Part shown: piece after piece, positions 48,807-57,462 of the stretch
Layout of the letters: the number at the start of each line of letters is the position of its first letter
Numbering within the stretch: position 1 is the stretch's first letter
Assembly (NCBI GenBank): GCA_041397775.1
Contig: JAWKWB010000010.1
Location: 167,935-231,934 of the forward strand
DNA from: Ga0077555 sp041397775
Lineage (GTDB): Bacteria; Pseudomonadota; Alphaproteobacteria; Rhizobiales; Hyphomicrobiaceae
Reading direction: 5' to 3'
Length of the DNA stretch: 64,000 nucleotides
Notes under the pieces: generated by a model
What the model was told of the DNA's origin: nothing
Seen by the model: the letters and a program-made list of their open reading frames with translations, nothing else
Database searches by the model: none
Translations under genes and position numbers: made by a program

Positions 48807-50795
48807 ATGGCGATAGAAATCTCCTGGCAGGAACAAGGCGCATCGGCCACCGGGTCCGATGGGCAGCGGCGCATTCTCGACGGCAACGGCCCGTTCCATC
48901 TCGGCCGCTCTTCGAGCAACACGCTCGTTCTCGAACACCCGCAAGTCTCGCGCGCGCACGCCGAGGTCACGGTCGACGGCCGCACGGTCCGCATCTCCGA
49001 TCGCGGCAGCCAGAACGGCACGTTCGTCGGCGGCCAGCGCATCTCCGGGCCCACGGTCTGGTCGCCCGACACGCAAGTGGGCATCGGCCCCTTCCTGCTC
49101 AGCCTGCGCTTCGTCGAGGCGGCAGCGCCCCGACCCATCCCGATCGCGGCCGCGACGCGCGACGATCGTGCGCCCGTTGCCGGGCCACCCATCGTGCGTC
49201 CCGCCGCTGCCCCCGCGCGCAGCGCCTTTCCGGGCCGTCTCTTCGACCAGCGCATCGTGCCCATGGCCGACCTGCGTGCGACCGGCAGGATTGCCGGCGA
49301 ATACAACTATGTCGCCGTCGGCGGCGGTTGTGGCAGTTTCTGCTGGGTGGATCACCTGCGCATCTTCGGCGTGCCTGCGTCCGATATCCGGGTGATCGGC
49401 GTCGCCGACGACAAGCGGCCCTATGCCAAGTGGGGCAGGCTATGCCGCAACTCGCAGATCCCCGATCACGAACGCATCCGCTCCAACTCGATCTCGGTGC
49501 CCGACAACATCTGGGGCTTCCCCGGCTATGCCAGCCGCGAGATGGTGCGTGATCTTCTGCAGGGCCGCCTCGTCGGCTTCAAGCACGTCATCCAGGTCTT
49601 CGGCGAGCCCGCGCTCACGGAGAGCTACACGCCGCGCATCGGCGACGTCTACCGCTCCTTCGACGTGGAGGCCGAGCGCATTGGCTGGAACGACATGTTC
49701 TTGCATGGCCAGGTCGTCGGCCTGCGCAAGACGGACGACGAGCGCTTCGTCGTCGCCTATCGCGTGCCCAGCTCCCAGGCGCCCGACCAGAGTTCCGACC
49801 AGCGCGAGCGCTTCATCGTTGCGCGTTACATTCAGCTTGCCACCGGCTATCCCGCCTCGAATTTCCTGCCCGATCTCCAGGATTTCCGCCACGCGCACCC
49901 CGACAGCAACGCCGTGGTCAACGCCTACGAGCCGCACGACGAAGTCTACCGGGCGCTGGAACAGAAGGGCGGCACCGTCCTCATCCGCGGGCGCGGCATC
50001 GTCGCCTCGCGCGTCATCCAGCGCATCTGGGAGGCTCGCGAAAAGAACAAGGACATCCGCCTGCTGCATCTCGTGCGCAGCCCCGTGAAGAAGGGCCAGA
50101 AGTACGATCTGGCGCGGCGCGATGCGCGCAACGACGTGGAGCAGCAACCCTTCAACTGGCCGAAGTCGGCGTGGGGCGGCACCCTGCGCGTGCGGCTCGA
50201 GCGGGCCTCGCCCGAGGAGCGTGCCCGTCTCCTGGCCAACTGGGGCGGGACCACGACGGCCGACCGTGAAGACTGGAACCAGATCATCGAGCAGGGCACG
50301 CGCGAGGGCTGGTACAAGATCTTCTACGGCAACGTCGCGGCGATGACCGAGAAGGCCGGCAAGATCGTCACCAGGCTCGAGTCGACGGCGGAGTATCAGG
50401 AGAACGTCGATCTCGTCGCCGACTACATCGTCGATTGTACAGGCCTCATCGCCAAGATCGACGAAACACCGCTGCTGGCCGATCTGATCAAGACCTACGA
50501 TCTCGCCCGCAACCGTGCAGCGGGCCAGGGCGCGGAGCTTCGCCTGTCCGGCATCGCAGTCAATACGGCGTTCGAAATCCCCGGGCTGCAGAACGGCCGT
50601 GGCCATGTCTGGGCCGCAGGCGTCGTGACGGCCAACGGTCCCTACGCCGCCGTCGATAGCTTCCTGGGACTTCAGTACGCGGCCCTGCGCTCGGTCGACC
50701 ATCTGGGGGCACTGCGCGCGCCCAGCGTATCGCGCTTTGGTCCGCTGAAGTCGGCGAGGGAATGGGTCAAGTGGTGCCTGGGGCGGGCGCCATGA
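48807..50795 (+). CDS. FHA domain fused to flavin/NAD(P)-binding oxidoreductase-like protein
   Basis: 662 aa. Residues 1 to about 105 form an FHA domain: FHLGRSSSNTLVLEHPQVSR, AHAEV and DRGSQNGTFVGGQRIS, with all core residues. A Pro/Ala linker follows. From about residue 170, NYVAVGGGCGSFCWVDHLRI looks like a dinucleotide-binding loop. YIQLATGYPASNF, GTVLIRGRGIVASRVIQRIW, IVDCTGLIAKID and GHVWAAGVVTANGPYAAVDS resemble the motifs of flavoprotein monooxygenase-like enzymes. The substrate is unknown. The fusion suggests that redox activity is placed or switched by phosphothreonine binding. Frame and motifs are intact. Confidence 0.82.
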   Translation: MAIEISWQEQGASATGSDGQRRILDGNGPFHLGRSSSNTLVLEHPQVSRAHAEVTVDGRTVRISDRGSQNGTFVGGQRISGPTVWSPDTQVGIGPFLLSLRFVEAAAPRPIPIAAATRDDRAPVAGPPIVRPAAAPARSAFPGRLFDQRIVPMADLRATGRIAGEYNYVAVGGGCGSFCWVDHLRIFGVPASDIRVIGVADDKRPYAKWGRLCRNSQIPDHERIRSNSISVPDNIWGFPGYASREMVRDLLQGRLVGFKHVIQVFGEPALTESYTPRIGDVYRSFDVEAERIGWNDMFLHGQVVGLRKTDDERFVVAYRVPSSQAPDQSSDQRERFIVARYIQLATGYPASNFLPDLQDFRHAHPDSNAVVNAYEPHDEVYRALEQKGGTVLIRGRGIVASRVIQRIWEAREKNKDIRLLHLVRSPVKKGQKYDLARRDARNDVEQQPFNWPKSAWGGTLRVRLERASPEERARLLANWGGTTTADREDWNQIIEQGTREGWYKIFYGNVAAMTEKAGKIVTRLESTAEYQENVDLVADYIVDCTGLIAKIDETPLLADLIKTYDLARNRAAGQGAELRLSGIAVNTAFEIPGLQNGRGHVWAAGVVTANGPYAAVDSFLGLQYAALRSVDHLGALRAPSVSRFGPLKSAREWVKWCLGRAP

Positions 50796-50847
50796 GCGAT
50801 CGCGCGCCGCTGTCAGGGTTCCAACACATGAAGAGGCTCGCCAGACC

Positions 50848-51327
50848 ATGATCCCAACGCTGCTCGGTCGCTGGCACACCCGGCTGTTGCTCTACGTCTT
50901 CATCGGCCTGCCGGTGACGTTCCTCTATGCCATGTATCTGTCGGCATGGCAGTGGCCGCCCCCGTTCACCCAGTCGGTGTTCTACTATCCCTTCCTGTTC
51001 ATCACGCTGATCCTGGTCCTCGGGCTCGTATTGGATGTGCTCTACATCCAGATCCAGCGCTTCAATTGGGATCAGGATTGGCCCTTCGCCTATCAGGCGT
51101 TCTTCATGGTGCTGGAGTTCTTCATCGTCTTCTATCTGATGGACTATGGCATCCTCGATTACGTCTATCCCCTGTTTCCCGACGGCTACATTCCCTTCTC
51201 GACGGCCGCCTGGCACTTCGGATTTGTCTTCGTCCTGTCGTTCCTGGCCATCCTCGGGATCTTCCAGATCTTCCTGGTCCGCTGGCGCTTCAAGGGCGGT
51301 GAGCTGGGACGCCATCCCATTCGCTGA
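50848..51327 (+). CDS. Four-helix membrane protein of unknown function
   Basis: 159 aa, family not recognised. Four hydrophobic segments lie at about residues 12-30 (RLLLYVFIGLPVTFLYAMY), 45-66 (FYYPFLFITLILVLGLVLDV), 83-105 and 122-145. It is rich in aromatic residues, and the segments are joined by short charged loops. It follows the FHA-oxidoreductase gene by 52 bp on the same strand, so it is probably co-transcribed and may anchor or partner that enzyme. Confidence 0.75.
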   Translation: MIPTLLGRWHTRLLLYVFIGLPVTFLYAMYLSAWQWPPPFTQSVFYYPFLFITLILVLGLVLDVLYIQIQRFNWDQDWPFAYQAFFMVLEFFIVFYLMDYGILDYVYPLFPDGYIPFSTAAWHFGFVFVLSFLAILGIFQIFLVRWRFKGGELGRHPIR

Positions 51328-51360
51328 CGCGCCGGACGGCTCTGGCAAGAACGGATGGCA

Positions 51361-51393
51361 ACGGCCCGGGGATGGCGATCATCCTCGGGCCGT
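51361..51393. terminator. Bidirectional hairpin between convergent genes
   Basis: ACGGCCCGGGGATG pairs with CATCCTCGGGCCGT (14 bp, one G-U) across a 5-nt loop. It lies between the plus-strand membrane protein (ends 51327) and the minus-strand PP2C gene (ends 51542). Confidence 0.7.
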
Positions 51394-51541
51394 CATGTCT
51401 ATGCGCAAGTGTCATCATGAGCCTGGTGCGGCGTTCATCGCGCCTTGATTGACGACACCCTTGCCGCACGGATTGGCCAATTAAGACGCGACGCCACACG
51501 AGGCCGGCGTGCTGCGTCGGCCACCGATCCCGCAACCCGGT

Positions 51542-53314
51542 TCACGGAGCGCGCCGCGGTGTCACGCCGCCCGGCGGGAGGGGCGCGGGCGCGTCATCCG
51601 CACCCGGCGACAGGGTCGGGGCCTCCTGCACCGGCGCAGGCCTTTGTGCCGGTGGGCGTGCGCGTTGCGGGGCTGGCGGAACGAGCGGTGTCGTGGCCCC
51701 GGGCGCGTCCTGCGGCGCCGTCTGCGGCAACGCAGCGGGGCCGGCCGGAGGCAGTTGCCTGGGGGGCGCCACGGGGACTGGCTGGGTGGTCGTAGCCGGT
51801 GGCGCGGCAGCAGGCGCAGTCGGGCGTGGTGCAACGGCCGGCGCGGCTGGCTCGGACTTGGTCTGTCCCGCCGATGGCGCCGCGGGGGATCGCGCCGGCA
51901 ACGCGGCCGGTGCAGCCGGCACGACGGCCTTGCGCGCAGCCGGATCGGCGTCGGGCTGCCTCCAGGTCAGCAGGATATACGCCGCGGCTGCGGCAATGCC
52001 GAGACCCGCGATGATCGTCGCGATCAGTCCGGCGGAAACGCGCGGTCGCGCCCTTGCCCCCGCCACGCCGGCGGGCCGTGCCCTCTGGGGCTTGCCCGTT
52101 GCGGCGGGCGATTGCGCGGGTTCGTGGCCTGGCTGAGGGGCGGCGCGCGGTGGCAGCGGCGGTGGCGGTTGCCCCGTCGCTGCCTCACCTGCCTCGGGCT
52201 CGCCCGGCGGCGGTGCGTTCGGCGCAGTCGGCGGCGCGCGCCCGGGCCCGCCCGCAGCATCCGTAGCGGTAGCCGGCGTCGATGTGCTGGGGGTTGCGTC
52301 CGGCGCCGGCTGCGGCTGGTCGCTACCAGTCTCCACCGGAGCGCCGGCATCCGCCTGCGCGGCTTTCGCCGGTCGCGTCGGCGCGGTCTGGCTCGCTGCT
52401 GCAGGCGGGCGCTGCGCCGGGGCGCGCTGCGTGACGGCGTCGTCGGCCGCCAAACGATCCTCGTCTGTCATCGTCTCGCGCGCCGGTGCAGCCGCAGGCG
52501 ATCCGGCGATGGCGGTGACGGTCGTCACGCCATCGCTATCCTGGCGTGGCAAGTCCGGGAGCGTAGACAGGCGCGCCACGACGACGGCGGTATTGTCCTG
52601 TCGATCTGCGCGACGGTCGCGCACGGTATCGATCAAGAGGTTGCTCACGTCCTTGGCCGTTGTCTCCGCACTCCCGCGCAGGAGAGCCTCGATCTCCTCG
52701 TTCTCCAGTGTGTTGAGTCCGTCGCTCGCCAGTACCAGGATGTCGCCATCGCGCAGCTCGAACGCCTCGGCGGGATGATCGACGATTTCCAGGCGGCGCC
52801 CCGTCAGGGCTGACACGAGCACGGATTTAGCAGCGAGAACTTCCGGATCGCCGGGTTGAAATTGCCCCGTTCGCAGCATGATGCCGGCCTGCGAATGATC
52901 CTCGTTGAGCTTGCTGAGCGACCCTTCGCGCCAAAGATATAGGTGCGAATCTCCCACGCTGATCCAGCGCACCTGATCGTCGGCGATGATGGCCGCCACC
53001 GCCGTGCTGGCCATGCCGCGATGTCCATCTGCCGGATCGGCGCCCTCGCCGATGCGCGCGTTGGCCGTATCGAGCGCCCGGCGCAATGCGCCAAACCGGT
53101 TGGCCTCGAGATCGAATGCACCCTCGTCCGCCGCCTCCCGGAAGGCCTCGACGACGATGCGCGATGCCTCCGCGCCGCCGGTGTGCCCCCCCAGGCCGTC
53201 GGCCAGCACGAGCACCGCGCCGCCGTTCTGTCCGAAACCGCGCGCTGCCGCCGAATCCTGCTGCTGACTGCGGGCGCCGATGAAGGCTTCGGTCGCCAGG
53301 TCGAGGCGCATCAT
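51542..53314 (-). CDS. Membrane-anchored PP2C-family Ser/Thr phosphatase
   Basis: 590 aa. The cytoplasmic PP2C domain is residues 1 to about 245: RSQQQDSAAARG, VLVLADGLGGHTGG, ISVGDSHLYLWREG, LVLASDGLNTLENEEI and RQDNTAVVVARL supply the metal-binding aspartates. A long Pro/Ala/Thr-rich linker follows. One transmembrane helix lies near residue 430 (LIATIIAGLGIAAAAAYILL), then a Pro/Ala-rich, probably periplasmic tail to the end. By family it dephosphorylates Ser/Thr residues, presumably those read by the neighbouring FHA domains. The start is ATG 53314; ATG 53311 is adjacent. Confidence 0.88.
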   Translation of the reverse strand: MMRLDLATEAFIGARSQQQDSAAARGFGQNGGAVLVLADGLGGHTGGAEASRIVVEAFREAADEGAFDLEANRFGALRRALDTANARIGEGADPADGHRGMASTAVAAIIADDQVRWISVGDSHLYLWREGSLSKLNEDHSQAGIMLRTGQFQPGDPEVLAAKSVLVSALTGRRLEIVDHPAEAFELRDGDILVLASDGLNTLENEEIEALLRGSAETTAKDVSNLLIDTVRDRRADRQDNTAVVVARLSTLPDLPRQDSDGVTTVTAIAGSPAAAPARETMTDEDRLAADDAVTQRAPAQRPPAAASQTAPTRPAKAAQADAGAPVETGSDQPQPAPDATPSTSTPATATDAAGGPGRAPPTAPNAPPPGEPEAGEAATGQPPPPLPPRAAPQPGHEPAQSPAATGKPQRARPAGVAGARARPRVSAGLIATIIAGLGIAAAAAYILLTWRQPDADPAARKAVVPAAPAALPARSPAAPSAGQTKSEPAAPAVAPRPTAPAAAPPATTTQPVPVAPPRQLPPAGPAALPQTAPQDAPGATTPLVPPAPQRARPPAQRPAPVQEAPTLSPGADDAPAPLPPGGVTPRRAP

Positions 53315-53854
53315 GAGCGGGCCTCGTGCTTCATGAACCCAGGCGTGCATCGGCCGTCTTGAACCGCGCTGCCATGCGGCGAGCAAACCCGAAGACCGGT
53401 CCTCACGACGTCACTCTCCAATTGCGACCCGTCACGCGATTTCGCCCCGCGATCATCATCCAGAAAGCAACCATCGCAGTGATGCACAGCAGCTCGCGCA
53501 CCGTGCTCGCGTATTGAACGAGCCGTAAAGTGAAGCTAGGCTCGGCAATGTTGCGATCTTTGCCTCGGACGAATGTCCCAACGCCTCGATCATGCGACAA
53601 CAGCCCAAGTATAATGGGCCTCCCGATGTTGACAATGACCAAACATTGTTCAATTGTTCGCGATCGGGGCTTGCGGGACCGGGCATTCGGTCTCTTATTG
53701 AGCGCGAAGGTCGATGCGTAGAGTGCAGGTTGTGTGCGAGCCTGCTCGATGAACGCGACTGTGAGAACGGGCGAGAGCGAAAGTTCACGATCGCTATACT
53801 CGCCGCCGAATAAATCATTCCGTTTCGCGCTGATGAATTGAAGGGAGCCACGTG
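53315..53854. other. Divergent intergenic region between PP2C and FHA genes
   Basis: 540 bp of lower GC content with no convincing gene. TATAAT at 53610-53615 has no good -35. A TTGACA at 53629-53634 overlaps an inverted repeat ACAATG-N6-CATTGT (53632-53649), which could be an operator. It is probably the shared control region for the two divergent signalling genes. Confidence 0.4.
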
Positions 53855-54490
53855 ATGAAACCCAAAGACTCCACCGACCCGCTCGATCGCCATAACGCCG
53901 CCGGAGCACCCACGGTCATCATCGGCGATACGTCGGGACATGGCGGTACGCCGCAGCCGACGCCGCCGGGTTCGGCCAGCAATGCCCAGACGAGCCTGAT
54001 CAACGTGCAGTCGGGGGCCGCGCACGCCGCGTCGCCTCCGCGCGCCATCCCCTCCGATCCCGGCCATACCCGGATCATCAGCCCCTATGCGAGCAGCGGG
54101 CCTGCCGAGGGTCCGCAGGCCACCGAGCCCGTGGTCGGCTGGCTGGTCGTGCTCGATGGCCCCGGCAAGGGCAATCACCGCGGCATCTACAATGGCTCCA
54201 ACACCATCGGCCGCAGCAGCTCGCAGCGCATCGCCATCAACTTCGGCGACGACACCATTTCGGGCGAGCAGCAGGCGTTCCTGGTCTACGACGCCAAGAA
54301 GCGGCAGTTCCAGCTCGTGCCGAACCTGGGCCGCCCCAACCTCGTTCATCTCAACGATGCGGCGCTGCTGTCCAATGCAGAGCTGAAACTGCACGACAAG
54401 ATCACGATGGGCCGTACGACGCTCCTCTTCGTTCCCCTGTGTGGCCCGGATTTCGATTGGTCCGACATGGACAAGAAGCCGGGTGCATGA
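53855..54490 (+). CDS. FHA domain protein with degenerate phosphothreonine site
   Basis: 211 aa. Residues 1-85 are disordered (Pro/Ser/Ala/Gly-rich, several Thr). An FHA-like domain spans about 95-200: NTIGRSSSQRIAINFGDDTI, then SGEQQAFLVYDAKK, and HDKITMGRTTLLFVPLCGPD with an FDW end. The usual Ser-x-x-His is replaced by SGEQ, so pThr binding may be altered or lost, though the GRS arginine and serine remain. AAGGGAGCC precedes ATG 53855. It is divergent from the PP2C gene and 218 bp upstream of the antiporter. Confidence 0.82.
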   Translation: MKPKDSTDPLDRHNAAGAPTVIIGDTSGHGGTPQPTPPGSASNAQTSLINVQSGAAHAASPPRAIPSDPGHTRIISPYASSGPAEGPQATEPVVGWLVVLDGPGKGNHRGIYNGSNTIGRSSSQRIAINFGDDTISGEQQAFLVYDAKKRQFQLVPNLGRPNLVHLNDAALLSNAELKLHDKITMGRTTLLFVPLCGPDFDWSDMDKKPGA

Positions 54491-54708
54491 AGCCGCGTGA
54501 CGGGTGGAGCATCGCTGCTCCACCAGCGGCGCTCGACGTAGCCTGATCGCACGATCGGACGGCATCGCGAAGCCCGTGATGCCGTCGCAACACGCACACG
54601 ATCGAGGGACCGCGATTCTCGGATGGCGCGGCACCCTCCATGCGCTGCCGGACCCGAAGTTCCCGCATCCGTTCGCCGATCCCATCCTCTTGCGCCAAGG
54701 TGCCACCG

Positions 54709-56427
54709 ATGCCCGTTTCCACCGCGGACCTGCTCTCGTGGCTCGACGGCCTGAAGCCCGGCAACATGCTGCTGGTGCAGGCCTGCATCGTCATTCTCAT
54801 CCCCTATCTGCTCTGGCGAACCATGCAGCTGGGCCGATGGTTCCCCCTGGGGGTGATCCAGATCTTCTGCGGCGTCCTGCTCGGCCCCTCCATCTTCGGC
54901 GCACTGGCACCCGAGACATTCAACACGCTCTTCGGCACGGTGACCCACGCGGGCAAGACCATCAACCGTGCCGACGGCATCGCGGCTCTGGCGACGATCG
55001 CGGTCTGCCTTTTCGGTTTCCTGGCTGGCGCGGATGCCGACAAGGAACTGGTTCGCAAGTCCGGCCGCACCGTCTTCCTGATCGGCGTGCCGGGCATGCT
55101 GATCGGTTGGGCGATCGGCATGATCGCCGGTTTCGTCATCTACTATGCAATTCCCGCCGCCCACGACGGCAAGCCTCCGTTACTCTCGTTCGCGTTGGCC
55201 TACGGCCTGGTCATCGCCGTTTCCGCATTGCCGATCCTGGCGTTGATCCTGCGCGAATTGAAGTTCACGCAACAGCGGATCGGCGCCGTGGCGCTGGCCA
55301 GCGCAGGGCTCGCCGACACGCTGATGTGGATCGGCCTGGCGCTGGTGTCGGCGCTCGCGGGCATCGGCGGCACGATCGGCGCCGCCCTCTTCAAGGCATT
55401 TCTCGGCGGCGCGCTGAGTATCGGCTTCGTCGCATTCGTGGCCTCCCCGATCCTCGTCCGCATGATGGCGCGCGAAGCCCCCGAAAGCGCCGTGATGACG
55501 TTGGCCGCGCTCTCGATTTTCGTGGCCTCCGCCATCACCTCGATCACGGAGCTGCACCCCGTGCTGGGGGCCTTCGTCGCCGGCGTCTTCCTGCCCGACA
55601 AGGTTCGCGAGCTTGCCGCTCATAGCCTCGACCGGCCCACCAGCCTCGTCCTGATGCCGTTCTTCTTCCTGATCACCGGCCTGCGCACCAGCTTCGCCTT
55701 CGACGACCCGACGGTCTGGGTGCTGTTCGTCGTCTCCACGGTCCTGTGCGTGGCGGGCAAGGTCGTCGGACACGGTATCGCCGCGCGACTGGCGGGTGAG
55801 AACTGGGTCTTTGCCACCGGCATTGGTCTGCTGCTTCAGACCAAGGGCCTCATGGGCATCATCGTCATCACGGTCTTCCGCGACAAGGAGATCGTCTCGC
55901 AGCTCATGTTCTCCACGGCCGTGCTGATGTGCATGTTCTCGACCGGCATTCCCACCATCGTCATGCGCATGCTGCACAAGCGCTACGGCAGCCTCCTGAC
56001 GGAAGGCGCAACGGCCGCCGGTGCGCCGATCCTCGACAATCAGACGCCCCTTGTGTCGACCCGCGCGCCCGCAGCCGCACAAGCGGCCGACGACGTCATC
56101 GCCACGCTGGAGTTCGGCCCGAGCCATGGTGGCATCGCCAAGGTGGTCGGCCCGCGTACGGTTATCGGCCGGCATTCCGATGCCAACATCCGCATCAACG
56201 ACATCCGCGTTTCGCGCCATCACGCCTTGCTCGTGCGCACCGATACGGGTCGCATCGAGATCCACAACCAGATGGCCGACCGCGCCGAGCCCAACCCCAT
56301 CCTGATCAACGGCGTGGTGCGCGATCACGCCGAGCTGGCCGATGGCGACCGGGTCTCGCTGGGCGGCGTCAGCTTCGTCTTCCGCTATGGTGCCGGCGCG
56401 CCCGTGGCGGCGTCTGCCGCCGGCTGA
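54709..56427 (+). CDS. Cation/proton antiporter with C-terminal FHA domain
   Basis: 572 aa. Residues about 15-425 form a CPA2-type Na+/H+ exchanger domain with about 12 hydrophobic segments (for example QIFCGVLLGPSIFGALAPE, HPVLGAFVAGVFLPD, GLLLQTKGLMGIIVI). A linker of about 40 residues leads to an FHA domain (about 460-560): VIGRHSDANIRINDIRVSRH, HALLV and ADGDRVSLGGVSFVFRYG, with the pThr-binding residues intact. Antiporters usually carry RCK domains here, so the FHA replaces a nucleotide sensor with a phosphopeptide sensor. AAGGTG precedes ATG 54709, which replaces longer frames from 54640. Confidence 0.88.
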   Translation: MPVSTADLLSWLDGLKPGNMLLVQACIVILIPYLLWRTMQLGRWFPLGVIQIFCGVLLGPSIFGALAPETFNTLFGTVTHAGKTINRADGIAALATIAVCLFGFLAGADADKELVRKSGRTVFLIGVPGMLIGWAIGMIAGFVIYYAIPAAHDGKPPLLSFALAYGLVIAVSALPILALILRELKFTQQRIGAVALASAGLADTLMWIGLALVSALAGIGGTIGAALFKAFLGGALSIGFVAFVASPILVRMMAREAPESAVMTLAALSIFVASAITSITELHPVLGAFVAGVFLPDKVRELAAHSLDRPTSLVLMPFFFLITGLRTSFAFDDPTVWVLFVVSTVLCVAGKVVGHGIAARLAGENWVFATGIGLLLQTKGLMGIIVITVFRDKEIVSQLMFSTAVLMCMFSTGIPTIVMRMLHKRYGSLLTEGATAAGAPILDNQTPLVSTRAPAAAQAADDVIATLEFGPSHGGIAKVVGPRTVIGRHSDANIRINDIRVSRHHALLVRTDTGRIEIHNQMADRAEPNPILINGVVRDHAELADGDRVSLGGVSFVFRYGAGAPVAASAAG

Positions 56428-56457
56428 GACGCCGGGGACCGCACGCCGCAGGAAACG

Positions 56458-56497
56458 ACGGCACGATGCAGGCAGGGGCACACCCGCATCGTGCCGT
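56458..56497 (+). terminator. Hairpin after the antiporter gene
   Basis: ACGGCACGATGC pairs with GCATCGTGCCGT (12 bp perfect) across a 16-nt loop, 30 bp after the stop. No T-tract. Confidence 0.7.
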
Positions 56498-56838
56498 TGC
56501 ACGAGCTTTACGCTCGGCGGTCGTCACGATCCCTCTTCAGGGGATGGCATGACGTCGTCGGCCGGCTCGACCCGTCGGTTTGTCGAGCATGATGCTCGCC
56601 GGCTTCCGTGGAACAAAAATTGACGCAAATTGATCGTCCTGTCTTCACTGGCCGCAGTTTTATTTTAATGAAGTATGAATGCATGTTCCGCGATGCGCAT
56701 TAACTGGAAGCCGCTGCAAATTGGCGTTTGTTAACCACTCCGGATGGTCAATGACCCGATAAATAATTTATTGACGTTTGCCGGAACAAAGTGGCGCTTG
56801 ATCCTGGAAAGCCGGGAACAGGTGAGGCGTCGATCATA
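56498..56838. other. AT-richer intergenic region before the TadE-like genes
   Basis: 340 bp with no gene. It has TTAAC at about 56700 and TTAACC at about 56730, resembling CtrA half-sites but not at the consensus spacing, and a palindrome ATAAATAATTTAT at 56759-56771 next to TTGACG. It probably contains the tadE promoter. Confidence 0.4.
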
Positions 56839-57426
56839 ATGTCTACGAGTAACGCTCCGGAAACGGCAATCGAAGTGCCAGCGGCTGTCGAAGCGCCGCG
56901 GCAATCCCTCGTCAGGAGGTTGCGCAAGGATTGCGATGGCGCGACGGCCATCGAATTCGCGATGGTATCGGGCCCCTTCCTGATGCTGCTGTTCGGCATC
57001 ATTGCTGTCGGCCTCTACTTCTTCACGACCTTCAGTCTCGAGAATGCCGTGGAGCAGGCGTCGCGCTCGATCCGCACCGGACAGGCGCAGCAAACCGGAT
57101 GGACGGCGGCCGACTTCAAGACGGCGGTCTGCCAGTACGTGCCCGGCCACATCGACTGCGCCGGAAAGATCACGGTCAACGTCAAGAGTTTTGCCAATCC
57201 AGGCGATATCACCGCGGCATCCATTCCCTCGTGCCTGGATGCCGGCGGCAATCTGAACGCGGTCACCGACTACGTGCCCGGCGCGGCGAATTCGGTTGTT
57301 CTCGTCATGCTTTGTTATCAATGGGACATGGCCAAATGGCCTTGGCTCGATCTCAGCAATATGGGCGGCAACGCGATGCTCATCCAGGCCACGACGGTAT
57401 TCAGAACCGAGCCCTATTCCAATTAG
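56839..57426 (+). CDS. TadE/TadG-family minor pilin or assembly protein, first gene
   Basis: 195 aa. A charged leader (RRLRKDCDGATAIEFAMVSG) precedes the TadE-like hydrophobic segment FLMLLFGIIAVGLYFFTT, and GATAIEF is the pilin-like cleavage context. The C-terminal domain has a cysteine pair (CQYVPGHIDC) typical of TadE pseudopilins. It is processed by CpaA by analogy and needed for Flp pilus assembly. GGTGAGG lies upstream of ATG 56839; a TTG at 56791 is open but less likely. Confidence 0.85.
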   Translation: MSTSNAPETAIEVPAAVEAPRQSLVRRLRKDCDGATAIEFAMVSGPFLMLLFGIIAVGLYFFTTFSLENAVEQASRSIRTGQAQQTGWTAADFKTAVCQYVPGHIDCAGKITVNVKSFANPGDITAASIPSCLDAGGNLNAVTDYVPGAANSVVLVMLCYQWDMAKWPWLDLSNMGGNAMLIQATTVFRTEPYSN

Positions 57427-57462
57427 GGCGACGGCGTACGGCAAGGCGAGGACGGGTGAGCG

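Noticed and set aside
53456..54706. A long minus-strand open frame opposite the degenerate FHA gene.
   Set aside because: It is antisense to a gene with clear FHA landmarks, a ribosome site and disordered-linker composition.
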